Positions 1 to 8,048 of a DNA stretch of 28,945 nucleotides are shown piece by piece. The stretch covers positions 1 through 28,945 of the forward strand of contig JBDNIO010000173.1 in NCBI GenBank assembly GCA_041688215.1, in the 5' to 3' direction. Positions within the stretch are counted from its first letter, which is position 1. Each line of letters starts with the position of its first letter. The position numbers and the translations under genes are program-made. The notes beneath the pieces were generated by a model. It saw only the letters and a list, made by a program, of their open reading frames with translations, did not search any database and was not told the DNA's origin. Source of the stretch: JBDNIO01 sp041688215. Lineage in GTDB: Bacteria; Pseudomonadota; Gammaproteobacteria; Nevskiales; Salinisphaeraceae.

Positions 1-426
1 ACCGAAGAAGAGAAAATGACCCCCTGGATGGGCGCGCTCATGGATAACCTGGAAGTGCTGACCAACACCATGCAGGGCTCCGACTGGGAGCGGGCCGCCA
101 CCAACGAATTACTCTCCAAGCGCATCAAGATCCGCTCGGTAAACTTCATGCGTGGGCGCACCTTCCTGCACCGATTTATTATTCTCGATGAAGCCCAGAA
201 TCTAACGCCCAAGCAGATGAAAACGCTGATTACGCGCGCCGGCCCCGGCAGCAAGATTGTGTGCGTAGGCAATCTGTCGCAAATCGATACGCCCTACCTG
301 ACCGAAACCACCTCCGGCCTGACGAATGTCGTAGACCGCTTTCGGGGCTGGGCGCACGCCGGCCACGTTACCCTGGCCCGGGGCGAGCGCTCGCGTCTGG
401 CGGATTTCGCTTCGCAGAATCTCTAG
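1..426 (+). CDS. PhoH-type ATPase, C-terminal part (5' end outside window)
   Basis: This is the C-terminal 141 residues of a PhoH-family P-loop ATPase; the frame is open from base 1, so the start, the Walker A motif and any N-terminal PIN domain lie outside the window. The Walker B region FIILDEAQNLTPKQMKTL is clear, followed by the family block IVCVGNLSQIDTPYLTETTS. The tail (LTNVVDRFRG, then a short VTLARGERSRLADFAS segment) resembles the long PIN-PhoH form (YlaK-like, putative RNA-processing ATPase/helicase) more than short enterobacterial PhoH; this subtype is my inference. The stop codon TAG at 424-426 interlocks with the stop of the convergent membrane protein gene (shared bases CTAG, 423-426). 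Confidence 0.9.
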   Translation, partial: TEEEKMTPWMGALMDNLEVLTNTMQGSDWERAATNELLSKRIKIRSVNFMRGRTFLHRFIILDEAQNLTPKQMKTLITRAGPGSKIVCVGNLSQIDTPYLTETTSGLTNVVDRFRGWAHAGHVTLARGERSRLADFASQNL

Positions 427-1529
427 CTGACTGCTTGGTCGTCGATTTGTGCCTGGGGCAAGCCCTGGGGCGGCGCTTGCGGATGCGATCTGCGCGGCCA
501 GGCATTGATTGCCGCATGCACCACGGTTGCCAGCGGTATGGCGAAAAACACCCCCCAGAAGCCCCATATCCCGCCAAAAAATAGCACGGCGGCAATAATT
601 GCCACCGGATGCAGGTTGACCGCTTCGGAAAACAGCAGCGGCACGAGCAGATTGCCGTCGATGAGCTGCAGCACGGTGTAGGCCACCAGCACGTAAAACG
701 TGTGCGGCTCAAAACCCCACTGCGCATAGGCAACTATTGCAATCGGCAGGGTCATTGCCAGCGCGCCTAGATAAGGTACCAGCACCGAGAGGCCCACCAA
801 CGCTGAGAGCAGCATCGAATATTGCAAGCCCAGCAAGGTGAACAGTAAATAAGCCGCGATCCAGACGAGCAGAATTTCTACTACCTTGCCGCGGATGTAA
901 TTGGCCAGCTGGCCATCCACTTCCGACCATACGCTGCGGACCAGGTCCTGGTTGCGCGGCACAAAACGCAGCATCCAGGCCACAATCGCCTGCTTGTCGC
1001 GCAGAAAGAAAAACACCATCAGCGGCACCAGCACCAGATAAACTGCCATATAAATCAGGCCAACACCGACCACCACAGAACGGGAAACCACCAGTTGCCG
1101 CATAGAGCCGATGTCCTTGGTCACCGCACTCAACAGCGCTTCCACCTGTTCGGTGGTAATCATCGACGGGTAGCGTTCCGGCAGGCCCAGCAGCCAAGCC
1201 TGAGCGTTGGCGATAATCGAGGGAATCTCCTGAAACACCTGCGCAGCCTGGCGGGTCAGTAGCGGCACCAGCGCAAACAACACAACAATCACACCCACCA
1301 ACAACGCGATAGCGAGCAATCCGGCAGCCAGCCCTCGTGGCAGCCTAAGGCGCTCCATGCTGCGTACCGGCCCCTCGAGAAAATAGGCCAGAATCACGGC
1401 CGCGATCACCGGCGCCAGCAGCCCCCCGAAGAATATGACCAGCAGCAAGACACCCGCCAGAATAATACCCAGCGACACCACTTGCGGGTCAGACAGATTT
1501 CGGTGGAACCACTCGCGGACAATATTCAT
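423..1529 (-). CDS. AI-2E/PerM family transporter
   Basis: A 368-residue polytopic inner-membrane protein of the AI-2E transporter (PerM/YdiK/TqsA, formerly UPF0118) family. Two hydrophobic hairpins lie near the N-terminus (about residues 15-50 and 68-92), a soluble stretch follows (about 95-150), and several membrane spans fill the C-terminal half. The family-type segments VPYLGALAMTLPIAIVA and GNLLVPLLFSEAVNLHP are visible. Members export varied small molecules or ions; the substrate cannot be read from sequence, and the AI-2E name should not be taken as function. The ATG at 1529 has GAGGG about 8 bases upstream on the minus strand. It is divergent from bepA across a 140-base spacer and convergent with the PhoH gene. 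Confidence 0.88.
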   Translation of the reverse strand: MNIVREWFHRNLSDPQVVSLGIILAGVLLLVIFFGGLLAPVIAAVILAYFLEGPVRSMERLRLPRGLAAGLLAIALLVGVIVVLFALVPLLTRQAAQVFQEIPSIIANAQAWLLGLPERYPSMITTEQVEALLSAVTKDIGSMRQLVVSRSVVVGVGLIYMAVYLVLVPLMVFFFLRDKQAIVAWMLRFVPRNQDLVRSVWSEVDGQLANYIRGKVVEILLVWIAAYLLFTLLGLQYSMLLSALVGLSVLVPYLGALAMTLPIAIVAYAQWGFEPHTFYVLVAYTVLQLIDGNLLVPLLFSEAVNLHPVAIIAAVLFFGGIWGFWGVFFAIPLATVVHAAINAWPRRSHPQAPPQGLPQAQIDDQAVS

Positions 1530-1669
1530 ACCGCACGCCCTCTTGTGCGTACATTAAATTAAAGGTGTGTACCCCAATTCTGGCGCAAACTAGGGTAGGA
1601 TTGAACCGAAATATACAACAGACGTCTAACACGCTAGCACAGCCCGCCTAGCCGCCGCCCGGAGTCATC

Positions 1670-3145
1670 TTGCGCCATATTGCCCAAACCCTAGCACTGG
1701 CAGCGTTTATGCTGTGTACCGCGGCTGCGGCTGATGACTATGGCCTGCCCAGTATAGGCCAGCCGGCGGACAACGTACTCTCGCCCGCGCAGGAGAAGCA
1801 AATCGGCCAGCGCGTGGTCTCGCAGTTGCTCGAACGCGGGCTCATCGAGGAAGACCCGGAAATCAAGGAGTACATCAGCCGAATTGGCTGGCGCCTGGCC
1901 ACGCGCACCGACCGGCCGCCAACAGATTTCAATTTCTACCTGATCGACGACACCGGTATTAACGCCTTCGCCCTGCCCGGCGGCTATATCGGCGTCAATG
2001 CGGGCCTGATCCTGGAAGCGGACAACGAAAGCCAGCTTGCCGGCGTGCTGGCACACGAAATTGCACACGTCACCCAACGCCACATTGCACGCCAGATTGA
2101 GGCCACCCAGGGCCTGACCTGGATAACCGCTGCCGCAGCGCTGTTAGCCATCATTGCCGGTGGCGGCAACCCCGCGGTAATCCAGGCAGCGGTGGCCCTG
2201 GGTGCAGCCAACATCGGGCAGCAGCAAATCAATTTTACCCGCAGCCACGAACTGGAGGCCGACCGCCTGGGCATTCGCACCCTGGCCAAGGCCAATTACG
2301 ACCCCAACGGCATGGCCGGCTTTTTCGAGCATCTGGAAAAACGTACGCGCCTGTACGGCAACCGTCCGCCGCAAATTCTGCTTACCCACCCGATCAGCAC
2401 CACGCGTATTTCCGAGGCTGAATCGCGCGCGCGTAACTATAAGGACGTAGAAATCCGCGAGTTTGACGACTTCGCCCTGATGCGCGCCCGCACCCGCGTA
2501 CTCAGCACCAATCAGCCCAGTGAAATCGTGCGCTTCTACGAGCAACAACTAAGCAATCAGAAAAACAATCCGGCGCTAGAATATGGTCATGCCCTGGCGC
2601 TGGTGCGCGTAGGCCGCGTGGCGCCCGCCATAGAAATCTTGAGAAAACTCGATGAGTTGCCAACCGACCATCCTCACTATGCGCTGGCGCTGGCCGATGC
2701 GCGCGCCGTCAGTGGCGATGTCGATGGTGCGCTAACCACGCTTAGCCGTATCGAAGCAAAATTCCCCACTTACCGGCCCCTGAATCTGGCCTATGCGCAG
2801 GCGTTGATCGACAACGGACAGGCCGGGAATGCCCGCGCTTATTTATTGAAGCGAACAGAGTTATTGAACCGTGACGACCAGGTGCATCGCTTGCTGGCAC
2901 TGGCCGCAGACCAGCTGGGTCGCCCGGCCGAAGCCTACTACCGTCAGGCCGAGTATTATCATTTGCGCGGGGAATACCCAGCCGCAGTGCATCAGCTACA
3001 GAGCGCCCTGCAGATACCGGATATCTCGAGTCAGGACAAGTCCCGGGTAATCGCCGCCCTAAGCCGTTACCGCAAGGAATGCGAGGCACAATATACAGAA
3101 CGCGATTGCCGTGAGAGCGTTGAGCGCGTTATTGGGCGACGTTAA
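1670..3145 (+). CDS. bepA: Periplasmic M48 metalloprotease/chaperone BepA-like
   Basis: A 491-residue M48 zinc protease with TPR repeats, matching BepA (YfgC, about 487 residues in E. coli). BepA promotes LptD assembly in the outer membrane and degrades stalled LptD and BamA. Residues 1-21 form a signal peptide ending in an Ala run. The zinc site is HEIAH at 129-133, with the third ligand probably E194 or E196 in HELEAD (193-198). LLTHPISTTR carries a His (H240) in the place of the regulatory His known from BepA. From about residue 290 the protein is TPR-like. The start is a TTG at 1670 preceded by CGGAG; the next in-frame ATG would cut into the signal peptide. A weak promoter (TTGAAC at 1601, TCTAAC at 1625) is possible. 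With lapAB next door, the region has an outer-membrane quality-control theme. Confidence 0.9.
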   Translation: MRHIAQTLALAAFMLCTAAAADDYGLPSIGQPADNVLSPAQEKQIGQRVVSQLLERGLIEEDPEIKEYISRIGWRLATRTDRPPTDFNFYLIDDTGINAFALPGGYIGVNAGLILEADNESQLAGVLAHEIAHVTQRHIARQIEATQGLTWITAAAALLAIIAGGGNPAVIQAAVALGAANIGQQQINFTRSHELEADRLGIRTLAKANYDPNGMAGFFEHLEKRTRLYGNRPPQILLTHPISTTRISEAESRARNYKDVEIREFDDFALMRARTRVLSTNQPSEIVRFYEQQLSNQKNNPALEYGHALALVRVGRVAPAIEILRKLDELPTDHPHYALALADARAVSGDVDGALTTLSRIEAKFPTYRPLNLAYAQALIDNGQAGNARAYLLKRTELLNRDDQVHRLLALAADQLGRPAEAYYRQAEYYHLRGEYPAAVHQLQSALQIPDISSQDKSRVIAALSRYRKECEAQYTERDCRESVERVIGRR

Positions 3146-3211
3146 GCTGCGCGTTTAGAACGATGAATTCGGGATCCGTAACCCCCGCCTTCAGGCGTCT
3201 ATTTAATATGT

Positions 3212-3312
3212 TCCTTCTCCCCATCGCTGCGCTCAACTCGCGTTGCTCGGGGAGAAGGTTAGGATGAGGGGTGCTGGCAAGTTTTGCCCCTCTCCCCGCA
3301 AGCGGGGAGAGG
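3212..3312. repeat. REP-like palindromic intergenic element (two hairpins)
   Basis: Between convergent bepA and lapB lie two inverted repeats made of the same word, CTCCCC/GGGGAG. The first pairs CCTTCTCCCC (from 3213) with GGGGAGAAGG (to 3258) around a 26-base spacer that contains a CGCTGCGCTC-like sequence. The second is a tight perfect hairpin, CCCTCTCCCCGC-AA-GCGGGGAGAGGG (about 3287-3312). They are joined by TTAGGATGAGGGG. I recall similar GGGGAGAGGG / GATGAGGGG sequences as dispersed REP-type repeats in many gammaproteobacteria. Only one locus is visible, so repetition in this genome is not shown. As RNA it would form a strong structure between two convergent transcripts. Confidence 0.6.
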
Positions 3313-3367
3313 GAAAGTCGGCCGACCGATCCGGCCCTTGAGTTATTTTATGGGCCGTAAAACGAAG

Positions 3368-3388
3368 CCACCGGCTATAAGCCGGTGG
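3368..3388 (-). terminator. Hairpin just after lapB, possible terminator
   Basis: Perfect 9-base arms (CCACCGGCT / AGCCGGTGG) with a 3-base loop lie 5 bases beyond the lapB stop codon. On the minus strand the stem is followed by CTTCGTTTTACGG, a short and interrupted T run, so termination could be moderate. It is also the last structure before the REP-like element. Confidence 0.5.
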
Positions 3389-3393
3389 AGTAT

Positions 3394-4569
3394 TCACCGC
3401 GCCGGGCTCACATCTCGCACCGGCGCAATCGTGTTCCACTGCTTGCAGCTCGGACATTGCCAATGGCGGTAACGGCTGGAAAATCCGCACTGACCGCATA
3501 AATAGGTAGCCTGGCGTTCAATCACCTGTCGCAGGGATTCCCGCAGGCTGTCCAGCGGCCCGGAAAGACTGGTTTTGGCATCCGCCCAGGTTAATTCCAG
3601 TAGATGATAAAAGCCGATCCAGTTGGGTGTTTCCTGCACGTAATCCGACAGATGCATGATGGCGCCGTCGTTATCATTCTGACGCTGAAACAACTGCGCC
3701 AGGGCCACGTGTGGCGCCGCACCCTCGTAACGCTTGCTCAGGTTTTCCAGAAACTGCTGGTAGCCCTGCATATCACCGAGTTCTCTGTAACAACGCTCCA
3801 GTGGTTTCAGTATTTCGGTCGCGAATTCTATATCCTGCTTTACCACCTGTTGATAAGCTTTGATGGCAGCGCGCCAGTCTTGCCTGGCTTCGGCCAACTC
3901 ACCCGTAATCAGGCTGGCACGCACGCACTCCCGAAACTCCGAGCGCGCCGATTTAAGGAATTTTTGTGCCGCCTCTGTATTCTTTGAAAGGCAGGCCTCG
4001 TCGGCCAGTTCACAATAATATTGCGCGATAATCGGCCGCAGGCTGTAGCCCTTAATGGATTCCAGGGTGCGGGTTGTAGAAATTGCCTGTTCCCAATCCC
4101 GCTCCTGTTCATAAATAGTCACCAGGCCGGATAAGGCGCGGTCCAGAAACATGCCCTGCTCCACCAGCTCACGGAAGAGGTTTTCAGCGCGATCCAGAAC
4201 GCCGGCGCGCAGGTAGTCCTGGGCCAGTTCAAAGCGGGCCTGGTTACGATGTACGGGTTTTAGCGTGGGGCGGGCCACCAGGTTCTGGTGCACGCGCAAT
4301 GCACGATCGACCTCACCTTGCCGGCGGAATAAATTGCCCAACGCCAGGTGGGTTTCGACCGTTTCGTTATCTACTTCTAGCAGGCGCACAAAGACTTCAA
4401 TAGCTTTGTCTGCGTCTTCGTTCACCAGATGGCTTATACCGCGCAGGTAATCCGGATGAACGCTGGGCGGCGCTTCTTCCGGGGCTTGCGCACGGCCGCG
4501 CAAATACCAGCCCGAAGCTGCTGCAACCGGCAGCAGCAACAGCAGCAGCAACAAGCCGCCTTCAAGCAT
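3394..4569 (-). CDS. lapB: LapB (YciM), LPS assembly TPR protein
   Basis: A 391-residue inner-membrane-anchored cytoplasmic protein (E. coli LapB has 389). LapB links FtsH to LpxC so that LPS synthesis is held at the right level. Residues 3-22 form the N-terminal membrane anchor and include a run of eight leucines, encoded by a CTG/TTG-rich low-complexity stretch near 4528-4560. TPR repeats follow (about 40-340). The C-terminus carries the rubredoxin-type metal knuckle: C358-x2-C361 and C372-x2-C375. I chose the ATG at 4569 rather than longer in-frame extensions because it matches the family length and overlaps the end of lapA by 8 bases, implying translational coupling. Confidence 0.95.
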   Translation of the reverse strand: MLEGGLLLLLLLLPVAAASGWYLRGRAQAPEEAPPSVHPDYLRGISHLVNEDADKAIEVFVRLLEVDNETVETHLALGNLFRRQGEVDRALRVHQNLVARPTLKPVHRNQARFELAQDYLRAGVLDRAENLFRELVEQGMFLDRALSGLVTIYEQERDWEQAISTTRTLESIKGYSLRPIIAQYYCELADEACLSKNTEAAQKFLKSARSEFRECVRASLITGELAEARQDWRAAIKAYQQVVKQDIEFATEILKPLERCYRELGDMQGYQQFLENLSKRYEGAAPHVALAQLFQRQNDNDGAIMHLSDYVQETPNWIGFYHLLELTWADAKTSLSGPLDSLRESLRQVIERQATYLCGQCGFSSRYRHWQCPSCKQWNTIAPVRDVSPAR

Positions 4570-4852
4570 CGTGGATAGGCATACTCCGCAGGTTGCGGAT
4601 CTCCGCCTGCGCATCCTTGAGTTGCCGGCGAGTTTTGCCCAGGCTAGTACGCAGCCCCACCAGACGTGTAAGCAGCAAAAGGAGTGCCAGGCCAATTCCC
4701 ACCACGAAACTTGTTACCAGAATAATCACCAGCGGTACGCGTGCGTCAGACCAGAGAAAGTCCACCGTCACCTGCTGAAAATTCACGTATCCAAAAGCAA
4801 TACCCAGCGCCAATGCAGCAACAATGAGCAGATTACGAATAAAACGAAGCAT
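4562..4852 (-). CDS. lapA: LapA-domain inner-membrane protein
   Basis: A 96-residue protein of the LapA (YciS, DUF1049) family, the usual partner gene of lapB. It has two membrane helices (about residues 7-24 and 40-62) joined by a short periplasmic loop (VNFQQVTVDFLWSDARVPL), and a charged, probably coiled-coil, cytoplasmic tail (about 66-92). The tail frame runs 8 bases into lapB. Its exact biochemical role is not established in the family. The likely promoter lies about 33 bases upstream of the ATG, so lapAB can be expressed independently of ihfB. Confidence 0.92.
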   Translation of the reverse strand: MLRFIRNLLIVAALALGIAFGYVNFQQVTVDFLWSDARVPLVIILVTSFVVGIGLALLLLLTRLVGLRTSLGKTRRQLKDAQAEIRNLRSMPIHDA

Positions 4853-4891
4853 TACTGGCTATCTCGATTGACGTGAATGGAGCGTGCAGCA

Positions 4892-4900
4892 ATTGTAGCA
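4892..4900 (-). promoter_or_regulatory. Putative extended -10 promoter for lapAB
   Basis: On the minus strand the sequence TGC-TACAAT matches an extended -10 element (TGnTATAAT) with 5 of 6 hexamer bases. No convincing -35 box is seen at 17 bases, as is common for extended -10 promoters. The predicted start would be near 4885, giving a leader of about 33 bases before lapA. Confidence 0.4.
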
Positions 4901-4960
4901 GGGCCTCAAGACAGAGTCTTGGCTAAAAAGCCAGCCATGTTACCGACACTGCGGCAACCA

Positions 4961-4978
4961 GATGCCGCACGCGGCATC
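4961..4978. other. Perfect palindrome between ihfB and lapA
   Basis: GATGCCGC-AC-GCGGCATC, 8-base perfect arms with a 2-base loop, lies 38 bases beyond the ihfB stop codon. It is not followed by a T run on either strand, so it is not a canonical terminator. It may be an RNA hairpin protecting the ihfB 3' end or an operator; the sequence alone does not decide. Confidence 0.35.
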
Positions 4979-5016
4979 GGCATACACGCACGGACCACCT
5001 GCCTTTATCCCAGGAG

Positions 5017-5313
5017 TTACTGGGAGCGGTCGTTGTTCTCCTTGACCCGCTCACGCATTTCCTTGCCCGGCTTGAAATGCGGTACGAATTTTTTGGGAAT
5101 TTGTACCGATTCACCGGTCTTGGGGTTGCGCCCTACGCGCGCCGGACGGTGGTGAACCGAAAAACTGCCAAAGCCGCGTATCTCTATACGGCCCGCATCA
5201 CTGAGTTCATCGCTTACATTTTCTATAAGCAGCTTTACTGCCAGCTCAACGTCACGATGCGACATATGCGCCTGACGCTCGACCAGTTTATCGATCAGTT
5301 CAGATTTAGTCAT
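5017..5313 (-). CDS. ihfB: Integration host factor, beta subunit
   Basis: A 98-residue HU/IHF-fold DNA-bending protein, equivalent to IHF-beta (HimD, 94 residues in E. coli). It pairs with IHF-alpha, encoded elsewhere, to bend DNA at specific sites. The beta-arm segment GRNPKTGESVQIP contains the proline that intercalates into the minor groove, and the family core IEIRGFGSFSVHHRPARVGRN is present. The start MTKSELIDKL is supported by a strong ribosome binding site (GGGGGAG, 5 bases before ATG); the frame stays open upstream to 5358 but that extension is unlike the family. The gene follows rpsA, as in many proteobacteria. Confidence 0.96.
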   Translation of the reverse strand: MTKSELIDKLVERQAHMSHRDVELAVKLLIENVSDELSDAGRIEIRGFGSFSVHHRPARVGRNPKTGESVQIPKKFVPHFKPGKEMRERVKENNDRSQ

Positions 5314-5423
5314 ATCACTCCCCCAAGTAAAACGGAATAATCCTGCCAAACGCAGCAATTACCGTGCGTTCAGGCTAGACCAATAACGCGAAAGCCGCAA
5401 GCGTTTTTTATACTGCCTGCTAT

Positions 5424-5461
5424 AAAAAAGGCACCATCCAGCAATGGACGGCGCCTTTTTT
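5424..5461 (-). terminator. Rho-independent terminator of rpsA
   Basis: On the minus strand GGCGCCGTCCA-TTGC-TGGATGGTGCC forms an 11-base stem with only G-U wobbles, followed by a run of six T. It lies about 50 bases after the rpsA stop codon. It separates the highly expressed rpsA from ihfB, so ihfB transcription must come from read-through or a promoter in 5314-5423. Confidence 0.85.
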
Positions 5462-5512
5462 AACTCATCCAGGCATCAATACAGGAATGCCCTGGCTCTG
5501 ATTATCGCAAGC

Positions 5513-7192
5513 CTAATCTTTGTCGGCCTGGATTTGCTCTTTCAGAATATCGCCCAGGTTAGTGGTGCCAGAGCTTTCGCTGGAGGAGGCGTACTCACGT
5601 ACCGCCTCTTTCTCTTGCTTGTCTTCCTTGCCCTTGATGGACAGGCTGATCATGCGGTTTTTACGATCCAGCCCCATGAAGCGAGCTTCGATTCCGTCAC
5701 CGGGCGACAACGCCGTGCGGGCGTCTTCAACCCGATCTCGTGCGATGTCGGAAGCGCGCACGTAGCCCAGCACTTCTTCGGCCAGTTTGACCGACGCGCC
5801 CTTGGCGTCCACTTCCTCGACAACGCCTTTGACGATGCTGCCCTTGGGATTGGCAACCACAAAGTCAGAGACGGGATCCTGCTGCATCTGTTTGATGCCT
5901 AAAGAAATGCGCTCGCGCTCGGCGTCGATGGAAAGCACCACGGCTTCCACTTCGTCGCCCTTGGCGAAATCACGCACGGATTCCTCGCCCTGGTCGCTCC
6001 AGGACAAGTCCGACAAATGCACCAGGCCGTCGATGTCGCCCGGTAATCCAACAAAAATACCGAAATCGGTAATGGATTTGATCTGGCCAGTAACCTTGTC
6101 ACCTTTCTGATGATTCTGCGCAAAATCGTCCCAGGGGTTGGCCTTGCATTGCTTCATACCGAGCGAAATACGACGGCGCTCTTCGTCGATTTCCAGCACC
6201 ATGACTTCAACTTCGTCACTCACGGAAACCACGCTGCCGGGGTTGGCGTTCTTGTTGGTCCAATCCATTTCGGAAACATGCACCAGGCCTTCCACGCCCT
6301 CTTCGATTTCCACGAAAGATCCGTAATCGGTGATGTTGGTAACCGCACCGAACAGGCGGGTACCTTCGGGATAACGGCGGGCAATATCGACCCAGGGGTC
6401 GTCGCCCAGTTGTTTCAGGCCCAGGGATACGCGGGTACGCTCGCGATCGAACTTGAGCACCTTGACTTCAATTTCCGCGCCCACTTCCACGACTTCGCTG
6501 GGGTCCTTGACCCGCTTCCACGACATATCGGTAATGTGCAGCAAGCCGTCGATACCGCCCAGGTCGACGAAAGCGCCGTATTCGACCAGGTTCTTGACGA
6601 CACCCTTGAGGACGATGCCCTCCTGCAGGGTATCGAGCAGTTGCTTACGCTCTTCGCTGTACTCTTCCTGCAGCACATCGCGGCGCGAAACCACCACGTT
6701 ATTGCGGATGCGATCCAGTTTAATAACGCGGAATTCCAGCGGCTTGCCTTCCAGGTAGGTGGTATCACGCACCGGGCGCACATCTACCAGGGAACCCGGC
6801 AGGAACGCACGGATAGTGCCCACGTCCACCGTATAGCCGCCCTTGACCTTGCCACTGATCTGGCCGGAAATGGATTCGCTCTTTTCGTAAGCGTTGGTGA
6901 GGAAGTCCCAGGTGCGGATGCGCTCGGCTTTTTCCTTGGACAGACGGGTGGCGCCAAAGCCGTCTTCAACCGCTTCCAGCGCGACTTCTACCTTGTCGCC
7001 CACGACGATGGTAATTTCGCCCTTTTCGTTGAAAAACTCCTCGATGGGGATAACCCCTTCCGACTTTAACCCGGCGTCTACAATGATCACGTCGGGTTTG
7101 ATTTCCAGCACGGTGGCATTAACCAGCGCGCCGGGGGTCATGGTTTGACCTTCGAGGCTTTTCTCGAATAGTTCGGCGAAACTCTCACTCAT
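5513..7192 (-). CDS. rpsA: 30S ribosomal protein S1
   Basis: A 559-residue S1 protein (557 in E. coli) built of six S1/OB-fold repeats, at about residues 20-87, 105-171, 190-260, 277-347, 364-434 and 450-520. The first two anchor S1 on the ribosome; the later ones bind mRNA, shown by repeated blocks such as GFGAxxLS, GIDGLLHITDMSW and VEGLVHVSEMDW. The start MSESFAELFEKSL fits the family; a longer in-frame extension to 7405 has no homology to S1. The ribosome binding site is weak: AGGA lies 11 bases before the ATG. That is reminiscent of E. coli rpsA, which lacks a normal Shine-Dalgarno and is autoregulated by S1. The 127-base gap after cmk probably holds a promoter and leader. Confidence 0.97.
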   Translation of the reverse strand: MSESFAELFEKSLEGQTMTPGALVNATVLEIKPDVIIVDAGLKSEGVIPIEEFFNEKGEITIVVGDKVEVALEAVEDGFGATRLSKEKAERIRTWDFLTNAYEKSESISGQISGKVKGGYTVDVGTIRAFLPGSLVDVRPVRDTTYLEGKPLEFRVIKLDRIRNNVVVSRRDVLQEEYSEERKQLLDTLQEGIVLKGVVKNLVEYGAFVDLGGIDGLLHITDMSWKRVKDPSEVVEVGAEIEVKVLKFDRERTRVSLGLKQLGDDPWVDIARRYPEGTRLFGAVTNITDYGSFVEIEEGVEGLVHVSEMDWTNKNANPGSVVSVSDEVEVMVLEIDEERRRISLGMKQCKANPWDDFAQNHQKGDKVTGQIKSITDFGIFVGLPGDIDGLVHLSDLSWSDQGEESVRDFAKGDEVEAVVLSIDAERERISLGIKQMQQDPVSDFVVANPKGSIVKGVVEEVDAKGASVKLAEEVLGYVRASDIARDRVEDARTALSPGDGIEARFMGLDRKNRMISLSIKGKEDKQEKEAVREYASSSESSGTTNLGDILKEQIQADKD

Positions 7193-7319
7193 GGGTTGTA
7201 TAGTCCTAACGGCGTGTGCCGCATTTAAATAATCACCGCTGTTTGGCCAACTGATGCCTGGGCGATGGGTTTGTGAATAACCGTATGCGAACCTTGCGCT
7301 CGAATACGGACCTAAATAT

Positions 7320-8015
7320 TTATTTACCTGTCGCCAGCCCTCGGTCTTCAAGCAAATCGTTGATACGGGCCAGCGTTGCATCAACATCCAGTTCGGTGGT
7401 ATCAATAACCACCGCGTCCTCGGCGGGCTTCAGCGGGGAGTGGGTACGGGCTTCGTCCCGTTCATCTCGCGCCAGAATCTCGCAGTAAATCCGGTCGATT
7501 TTAGCATCCACGCCTGCTTGCGACAACTGCGTGTGACGGCGCTCGGCGCGTTCCCGAGCCGACGCGGTAACATAAATCTTTAATATGGCATCCTGAAACA
7601 CTACGGTGCCCATGTCACGACCATCGGCAACCATGCCTGGCGGCTGACGAAACTTGCGTTGCAAGCGCAGTAATTGCGCCCTTACCGCAGGTGAAATCGC
7701 AAAGTAAGACGCCAGATTTCCGATCTCTTCGCTACGTATAGCGGTGCTTACATCTTCCCCGAACAAAAACGTTTGATGCGATTCGGCGGCGTCATTCACA
7801 CGGAATTCTATCTCCATCCGGCCGGCCAACTCCGCGGCGCGGGCCATGTCCTCTGCTTGCTCCGGGTCAAGATTCTCACGCTTTGCGGATAACGCAACCA
7901 GACGATATAACGCGCCGCTATCCAGCAGATGCCAGCCGAGTTGTGACGCGACCACGCGGCTGAGTGTGCCCTTGCCGGAGCCGCTGGGGCCGTCGAAGGT
8001 GATTACGTGAGGCAT
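7320..8015 (-). CDS. cmk: Cytidylate kinase
   Basis: A 231-residue (d)CMP kinase that phosphorylates CMP and dCMP with ATP. The P-loop GPSGSGKGT is at residues 9-17; LLDSGALYRLVAL (substrate-binding strand) and VADGRDMGTVVF follow, as does the lid-type ASARERAERR. Length matches bacterial Cmk (about 225-230). It lies 33 bases after aroA and upstream of rpsA, the standard cmk-rpsA linkage. No strong Shine-Dalgarno is seen before the ATG (GGCGTGTGGC... CCTTATG), so it may depend on coupling to aroA translation. Confidence 0.97.
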   Translation of the reverse strand: MPHVITFDGPSGSGKGTLSRVVASQLGWHLLDSGALYRLVALSAKRENLDPEQAEDMARAAELAGRMEIEFRVNDAAESHQTFLFGEDVSTAIRSEEIGNLASYFAISPAVRAQLLRLQRKFRQPPGMVADGRDMGTVVFQDAILKIYVTASARERAERRHTQLSQAGVDAKIDRIYCEILARDERDEARTHSPLKPAEDAVVIDTTELDVDATLARINDLLEDRGLATGK

Positions 8016-8048
8016 AAGGCGTGTGGCGCTTGCATGGCTATGAGCTGG

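Noticed and set aside
3233..3499. Small ORFs across the bepA-lapB gap
   Set aside because: They read through the palindromic element on both strands and have no ribosome binding site or plausible protein character.
4528..4560. Trinucleotide run (CAG/CAA on the plus strand), suspected microsatellite contingency locus
   Set aside because: It encodes the leucine-rich membrane anchor of LapB and is interrupted; length change would be in frame and of little consequence.
6110..7069. 319-codon plus-strand frame opposite rpsA
   Set aside because: Mirror frame of the S1 repeats; the composition follows the codon pattern of the opposite strand.
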